Origin: Burkholderia ubonensis
GTDB taxonomy: Bacteria > Pseudomonadota > Gammaproteobacteria > Burkholderiales > Burkholderiaceae
DNA length: 64,000 nucleotides
Direction of reading: 5' to 3'
Assembly (NCBI RefSeq): GCF_001718695.1
Contig: NZ_CP013420.1
Coordinates: 868,001 to 932,000, forward strand
In this document: positions 60,465 to 64,000 of the stretch, one piece after another
Layout of the letters: the number at the start of each line of letters is the position of its first letter
How positions within the stretch are numbered: position 1 is the first letter of the stretch
Made by a program: the position numbers and the translations under genes
Notes under the pieces: model-generated
The model's database searches: none
Seen by the model: the letters and a program-made list of their open reading frames with translations, nothing else
Told to the model about the DNA's origin: nothing

Positions 60465-61468
60465 GCAGCCTCACGCTGCGCGATCTGGTCGCGCGGAATA
60501 TCGTTGAGGTACGCGTACAGGTGCTCGCCGCGCTCTTCGCTCTCGCGGCTGACCGCGGCGAGCAGATGCTCCATCCACGGCCCAGGGCCGAGCGTCTTGC
60601 AGACCTTCGCCTTGAACTGCTCGAAGTACTGGAACCGCGCTACATCGATGCCCAGCCGTTTGCCCTGGTCGCGCCAGCCAGCCTCGGTTCCCCACCATCC
60701 GTCAGCGGCACCGCCAGCCGCGCTCGCAGCGTCGGCAGCCTTCGCCTCCCAGATCCCCGTCCAGCCGCGCAGCACAGACTCGTCGATCGCGTCGACAACG
60801 CTCATGCCCCGACCGTGGATCTGCTCGAGCTTCTTCAGCGACACGCGGGCCGCCGGACGCGTCCAAGGGATTCCGCTCTTGCCGGTCGTCTTCGCCTCGC
60901 GGTGCTCGCACCATGCGTCCCATGCCTCGAACGGGAGCCAGTCGGGAAGTTCGAGGTTCAGAAGTTCGGCATGCAACGCAACTCGCGGCGCACGCCGCGC
61001 GGGTTGATGGTTCTCTGACGGTTCTTTGGTGGTTCCTGATGATTCGGGTGCAAAAGCTTTGCACCCTTTAGCGCTGTGTTTTGCACCCTTTACGTCGTCA
61101 GTTGCGCCCTTTATGTCGTCGTTTGCACCCTTTCCATTCGGTGCAGTTTTTGCGCCCTTTGAACCCGCCGAAATGGGTGCAAGTTCTGCGCCGTTTATCC
61201 ATTCTTGGCTGATCCGATACTCGCGGCAGTTGCCGCGGCCCCCCTTTGCCTGACCGACAAGAATGAGCCAGCCGGTCTGCTGCATGCGCCGGAGTTGGTA
61301 CTGAACAGCCCGTGGCGACTGGCGCGTCTTCTTGGCGAGCGTCTCCACGCTGGGATAGATATGCGAGCCGTCGTCATGCGCGTGATCGGCGAGCGCAAGC
61401 GCGAGAATCATTTCGCCGCCGCCATCTGGGTAGCGCTCGAATACGGCGTTCATCACCTTGACGCTCAC
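60461..61468 (-). CDS. O-like replication initiator
   Basis: A 335-residue protein. The N-terminal winged helix (YPSVETLAKKTRQSPRAVQY, LRRMQQTGWLILV) is of lambda O type. A Lys/Gly linker with KGA repeats (residues ~105-150) precedes a C-terminal part (WTRPAARVSLKKLEQIHGRG) found in phage replication proteins. The GTG start overlaps the ParB-like stop codon (GTGA) with GGAGG upstream. The linker DNA contains iterons, so it may hold the origin. Confidence 0.82.
   Translation of the reverse strand: MSVKVMNAVFERYPDGGGEMILALALADHAHDDGSHIYPSVETLAKKTRQSPRAVQYQLRRMQQTGWLILVGQAKGGRGNCREYRISQEWINGAELAPISAGSKGAKTAPNGKGANDDIKGATDDVKGAKHSAKGCKAFAPESSGTTKEPSENHQPARRAPRVALHAELLNLELPDWLPFEAWDAWCEHREAKTTGKSGIPWTRPAARVSLKKLEQIHGRGMSVVDAIDESVLRGWTGIWEAKAADAASAAGGAADGWWGTEAGWRDQGKRLGIDVARFQYFEQFKAKVCKTLGPGPWMEHLLAAVSRESEERGEHLYAYLNDIPRDQIAQREAA
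61046..61182. repeat. Iteron-like repeats, candidate origin
   Basis: Five copies of TTGC(A/G)CCCTTT begin at 61059, 61081, 61102, 61123 and 61150 (spacing 22, 21, 21, 27). Inverted copies GGGTGCAA flank the array at 61046 and 61175. Because one spacing is 22, the same word is read in a different frame, so DNA sequence is conserved rather than peptide alone. Confidence 0.65.
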
Positions 61469-62286
61469 TCTGCGGCCCCTCCGGGGACTTGCGCGTCGAG
61501 GCCAAGCACCCACCGCAGCGCAGCAGCCACGTCGCCGGTTGCTGCCTCCAGCGCAGTCTCGACTTGCTTGCGCGAGCGCATGCGTGGAGCTGTATCGCCC
61601 TCGACGACAGCACGCTGCGCGCGCGAGCGCGCATGGCCCGTCTTGCCCTCACCTGCTTCGACGAGCTCTCCCACCTTCTCGCGCTGCTCGCTGGGTTCCA
61701 GCTTGGCGAGCTTTCGGGCATGCGTGACATTGATCTGGCCGGCATCCACGGCTTTCTGTACCGCCTCGCAGCAGTCGAGAAGTGCAACCGTCGCCCGCAC
61801 GGTCTGGACGTTGCAGCCGAACAGGACCGCGACGTCAGCCTCGCTGCGCATCCGCAGCTGGCGCGCCATCTTCGCGGCCGTGGAGAGCGGCGTCTCCTGC
61901 TGACGAATTGCGTTCTCGCTGGCGATAGCCGCCGACAACACCGACGCGCGATCGACGCGCGGGATGCGTCGGACAATCCCTGGCACGGTAACGGGCGGTT
62001 CCCCGCGATCGACCAGTCGCCGATTCGCTTCTCGGGCTGCCTTCACGCGCTGCCGGCCGGTGACGACCTGAACCTCGCCAGTTTCCGGGTCTTTCGTCAC
62101 CTCGATCGGCTGGATCACGCCCTGAAACATGATGTTGCGAACCATGTTCTCGTCGACCGGCCAGTGGACGCGCTCGTCGAAGAGCGGGTGCGCCGGATCC
62201 GTCACGAGCACCAGCGTGCCCGGATCAAAGTCGAGCACATTGCCCTTCCCTTTCGCGCCGTAGGCGTCGATGGAGTTCTTTGCCAT
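61465..62286 (-). CDS. ParB-like partition/regulatory protein
   Basis: A 273-residue ParB/Spo0J-type protein. The N-terminal domain has the CTP-binding pattern (VVTGRQRVKAAREANRRL; SENAIRQQETPLSTA) and a helix-turn-helix follows (EADVAVLFGCNVQTVRATVA). No ParA is visible. In a chromosomal prophage it may control replication or transcription rather than segregation. Confidence 0.88.
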   Translation of the reverse strand: MAKNSIDAYGAKGKGNVLDFDPGTLVLVTDPAHPLFDERVHWPVDENMVRNIMFQGVIQPIEVTKDPETGEVQVVTGRQRVKAAREANRRLVDRGEPPVTVPGIVRRIPRVDRASVLSAAIASENAIRQQETPLSTAAKMARQLRMRSEADVAVLFGCNVQTVRATVALLDCCEAVQKAVDAGQINVTHARKLAKLEPSEQREKVGELVEAGEGKTGHARSRAQRAVVEGDTAPRMRSRKQVETALEAATGDVAAALRWVLGLDAQVPGGAAE

Positions 62287-62296
62287 GCGAGGCTCC

Positions 62297-62473
62297 TCAG
62301 TGGCCGCACGGCACGGAGCCGTCGAGAGTTTCTCGAGCCCCGCACGACAGGCACATGCGCGGGAACATCGGGTGATGGCTGGCGTCGCGCACGATGCGCT
62401 TCATCTCTTCGGCCTGCGCCGGCGCCATCCGCTCGTCGACAACCTGCGTCTGACGGTTCTGTTCGGTATTCAT
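62297..62473 (-). CDS. 58-residue zinc-ribbon-like protein
   Basis: A short gene with ATG overlapping the preceding stop codon (ATGA) and GGAG upstream. It begins MNTEQNRQTQVVDERM and ends with MCLSCGARETLDGSVPCGH, a CxxC...CGH pattern able to bind zinc. No family recognised, but placement and start signals make it a real gene. Confidence 0.72.
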   Translation of the reverse strand: MNTEQNRQTQVVDERMAPAQAEEMKRIVRDASHHPMFPRMCLSCGARETLDGSVPCGH

Positions 62474-63165
62474 GCTGCTTGCTCCGGTTGCTGGCCGTAG
62501 CGGCGCTGCAGGTAGACCTGCCCGCGGCCCGTGACCAGCGTCTTGAAGGTGGGATGCGACTCTTTCTCGGCGTCTATCCAGACGCTCTCGACCATGCGGA
62601 AGTAACCGCGGTCGATGTAGTGCTGATACGGCCGGTTGTCGGCCATCAGGAGGTGGTCGGCGCGCAGTTGGCGGAAAAGCCGGTTCTGGCCGATGCCGAG
62701 AACGCGCGCCATATCGCCGATGCTGATTGCGTCCGTCGTGTTGCGGACCGCATGCGCGAACTCGACGGCCGGCTTCTGCCGCTCGATCTGCCGGCGCTGC
62801 GCGTCAATCTGCTCTTGCTGATCCGCGGCTAGGCGTAAAGCATCCGCGAACGTCTGCGGCACGGCCGGCGATGCGTTCGCTGCATACTGCTCGAGCTCCT
62901 GCCAGCGATCGACCAGGCGCGCGGTGAATTCCGGCGACAACTGCGCGACGATTACGTAGCTGTCGCGCTTGCCGACCTGATACTCCCTGATCGTCTTGGG
63001 CCCGAGGCCCGGGTTGGACACTTCCACCAACGGAGGAAGTGTCACGACACCCCGGTCGGCCAGTCGCTCGATGGTGCGCATTACGCTGTCGTGGCGGGAT
63101 TCCACGAGATCCGCAATCTCCCGGCTCGACATCGTCAGCACCGCGGCTTGCAGGATCGCGCCCAT
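62470..63165 (-). CDS. Rha-KilAC antirepressor-like protein
   Basis: A 231-residue two-domain phage regulator. The N-terminal Rha domain (MSSREIADLVESRHDSVMRT, KRDSYVIVAQLSPEFTARLV) is joined to a C-terminal KilAC domain (SIGDMARVLGIGQNRLFRQL; GYFRMVESVWID). A coiled coil links them. It probably acts as an antirepressor during early infection or induction. Confidence 0.9.
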   Translation of the reverse strand: MGAILQAAVLTMSSREIADLVESRHDSVMRTIERLADRGVVTLPPLVEVSNPGLGPKTIREYQVGKRDSYVIVAQLSPEFTARLVDRWQELEQYAANASPAVPQTFADALRLAADQQEQIDAQRRQIERQKPAVEFAHAVRNTTDAISIGDMARVLGIGQNRLFRQLRADHLLMADNRPYQHYIDRGYFRMVESVWIDAEKESHPTFKTLVTGRGQVYLQRRYGQQPEQAA

Positions 63166-63612
63166 TTACTGGTCCTCCGCCATGCCTTCGATACGGCTGA
63201 CGAGGCCGAGCAGCACCTGGAAGTGCTTCCACGTGCGCTCTTGGATGCGAACCACTTCGTGCCGCTCGACGCGGTTGTCCTCGAACGTGCGGATGATCTC
63301 CTTGCCGATCTCGCCGTTCGTCTCCCAGGTTTTCGCCATCAGCTCGACGATCTCGCCGTCCGAGCAGTTTTCCGGCGACGGGATCTTGACCAGCGCGTAA
63401 CCGCGCTCGCGCGCCCACGTTTCGAGAATCCGGTCGTCGTCCGTCTTCTCCGTCATGTCAACGGCGTTCTTGAGCGTCAGGTGGTGCGTCTCGTTGTTCG
63501 TGTTGACTTTGTTGCGCAGAACCTGAGCCGACATCCCGAGACGCGGTGCGAGCGATTCGCAGCCGCCGGGGTAGTCGAGCGCAACCGAATGTGCCGCATC
63601 TAGGATGTTCAC
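63166..63612 (-). CDS. CII-type phage regulatory protein (CP76)
   Basis: A 148-residue DNA-binding protein. The N-terminal part (GGCESLAPRLGMSAQVLRNK, NTNNETHHLTLKNAVDM) matches the CP76/phage CII regulatory family. GTG at 63612 is preferred since GGAG lies 6 bases upstream; a TTG four codons earlier has no ribosome site. It likely helps in the lysis/lysogeny choice. Confidence 0.85.
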   Translation of the reverse strand: MNILDAAHSVALDYPGGCESLAPRLGMSAQVLRNKVNTNNETHHLTLKNAVDMTEKTDDDRILETWARERGYALVKIPSPENCSDGEIVELMAKTWETNGEIGKEIIRTFEDNRVERHEVVRIQERTWKHFQVLLGLVSRIEGMAEDQ

Positions 63613-63648
63613 TAATAGCTCCAATAAAACGTGTTAATTCGTGATGAG

Positions 63649-63666
63649 GACTACTAAAGTGCAGTC
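63649..63666. promoter_or_regulatory. Possible operator near CII-like gene
   Basis: An imperfect palindrome with half-sites GACTactaa and GACTgcact upstream of the CII-like gene, next to a TTGACT on the minus strand. It may be an operator or -35 element. Weak evidence. Confidence 0.3.
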
Positions 63667-63743
63667 AAAGATGTTCAGGGAGAGAAAAATGAAACGACCG
63701 TGCAACCCGGCGGGTGCTGCTCGCGCCATCGCGGCGCCCGCCG

Positions 63744-63911
63744 TCACTTCTCTGCTGCTGCTTGCGGCGTTGCAGCCGCTTTCAGTGCCTCAAACTGCTG
63801 CGTCAGGTTCTGGCGAGCCTGCTGCAGTTCGTCCGGAAACCGAGCCCCGCGAACCGCTATCGCACACAGGGCCTCGCGAATCTGCTTCTGCTCAGCCGCG
63901 GTGAGCGCCAT
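63744..63911 (-). CDS. 55-residue helical protein
   Basis: MALTAAEQKQIREALCAIAV begins a helical, coiled-coil-like protein rich in Gln and Ala (LQQARQNLTQQFEALKAAAT). It starts 1 base after the preceding stop codon, so the two are coupled. Unknown function; a small early regulator is possible. Confidence 0.6.
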   Translation of the reverse strand: MALTAAEQKQIREALCAIAVRGARFPDELQQARQNLTQQFEALKAAATPQAAAEK

Positions 63912-63912
63912 G

Positions 63913-64000
63913 TCACGCAGCCTTTGCCGTCGGCACGTAATGCTTGATGAAGCCCTTCATCGGCGTCGGCCGGGCCGGCTCGTCATAGAACGTGCGCGTC
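63913..64000 (-). CDS. 3' end of a phage gene, cut by window
   Basis: Only the last 28 codons are present (TRTFYDEPARPTPMKGFIKH, then YVPTAKAA). The gene begins past the right edge. No family can be assigned from this part. Confidence 0.6.
   Translation of the reverse strand, partial: TRTFYDEPARPTPMKGFIKHYVPTAKAA

Larger units (their letters stand above)
31537..64000. mobile_element. Lambdoid siphophage prophage, right end missing
   Basis: Continuous phage modules from the tRNA-His fragment to the window edge: cargo, lysis, tail, head, packaging, early regulation and replication genes. All but two genes (TIR and the 84-residue gene) are on the minus strand, with extensive 1-16 base overlaps. 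The organisation resembles Burkholderia siphophages of the phiE125/phi1026b type. Integrase, CI/Cro and the second attachment site are not in view. Confidence 0.93.

Noticed and set aside
63641..63904. Plus-strand open frame with AGGGAGAG before an internal ATG
   Set aside because: The ribosome site is good, but the product is Pro/Ala/Glu-rich low complexity and lies opposite a coupled minus-strand gene that looks more protein-like.
1..64000. CRISPR arrays, insertion sequences or transposases
   Set aside because: No regularly spaced repeat array, no terminal inverted repeats with a transposase gene and no transposase motifs were seen; the only ordered repeats are the short iterons near 61.1 kb.

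Overview
The window is high-GC proteobacterial DNA whose gene content and order (rbs ribose operon, sulfate ABC operon with cysB, lexA, usp, nodIJ-like exporter, selU) fit a Burkholderia chromosome, probably the main chromosome of a Burkholderia cepacia complex member. This rests on recognised protein families and gene order only; no database was consulted. The first ~31.5 kb is host backbone. From ~31.54 kb to the right edge lies a lambdoid siphophage prophage whose far end (integrase, repressor, intact tRNA) is outside the window.

Host part, left to right: a chemoreceptor with a C-terminal WETF tail; ribose operon rbsBACRK on the minus strand, with a palindromic LacI-type operator upstream and a clean terminator downstream; sulfate uptake operon sbp-cysT-cysW-cysA-cysB on the minus strand; lexA with two perfect SOS boxes; small unknown genes; a universal stress protein; a NodIJ-type ABC exporter; a DUF318/ArsP-like permease overlapping selU; a LysR remnant; an aldo/keto reductase; a secreted HKD phospholipase/nuclease; a GAF-GGDEF cyclase; a VOC protein; a DUF695-RraB protein; an orphan double-PAS histidine kinase; and an LprI-type lipoprotein.

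Prophage: the 3' half of a tRNA-His gene, still next to its native terminator, marks the left attachment site at 31537-31585. Inside it come cargo genes (an AT-rich TIR-domain protein, a LexA-controlled SRAP/YedK-like protein facing a small unknown gene, a lipoprotein). Then, read right to left on the minus strand, come: phage regulators (CII-like, Rha-KilAC), ParB-like and O-like replication genes with iteron-like repeats, a chain of overlapping small early genes, a putative Q-type antiterminator, a late promoter and terminator, an Acb2-like anti-CBASS sponge, HNH, terminase, portal, ClpP-like protease, HK97 capsid, connectors, major tail, a frameshifted tail-assembly chaperone, tape measure, M, an endosialidase-chaperone fibre, L, K, I, J, and a lysis cassette (S21-like pinholin, SAR endolysin, Rz with nested Rz1).

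The most notable signals are: the Q / pR'-like / tR'-like late switch with an anti-CBASS gene as first late gene; a canonical A AAA AAC -1 frameshift site in the chaperone; intrinsic terminators placed just before capsid, major tail, tail-tip K and lysis genes; iterons in the O-like gene that are conserved at the DNA level across reading frames; a prophage SOS box almost identical to one in the host lexA promoter; and an attachment-site-proximal TIR protein. Together they suggest a prophage that listens to host LexA, disarms cyclic-nucleotide immunity when it lyses, and may carry its own NAD-directed defence gene.
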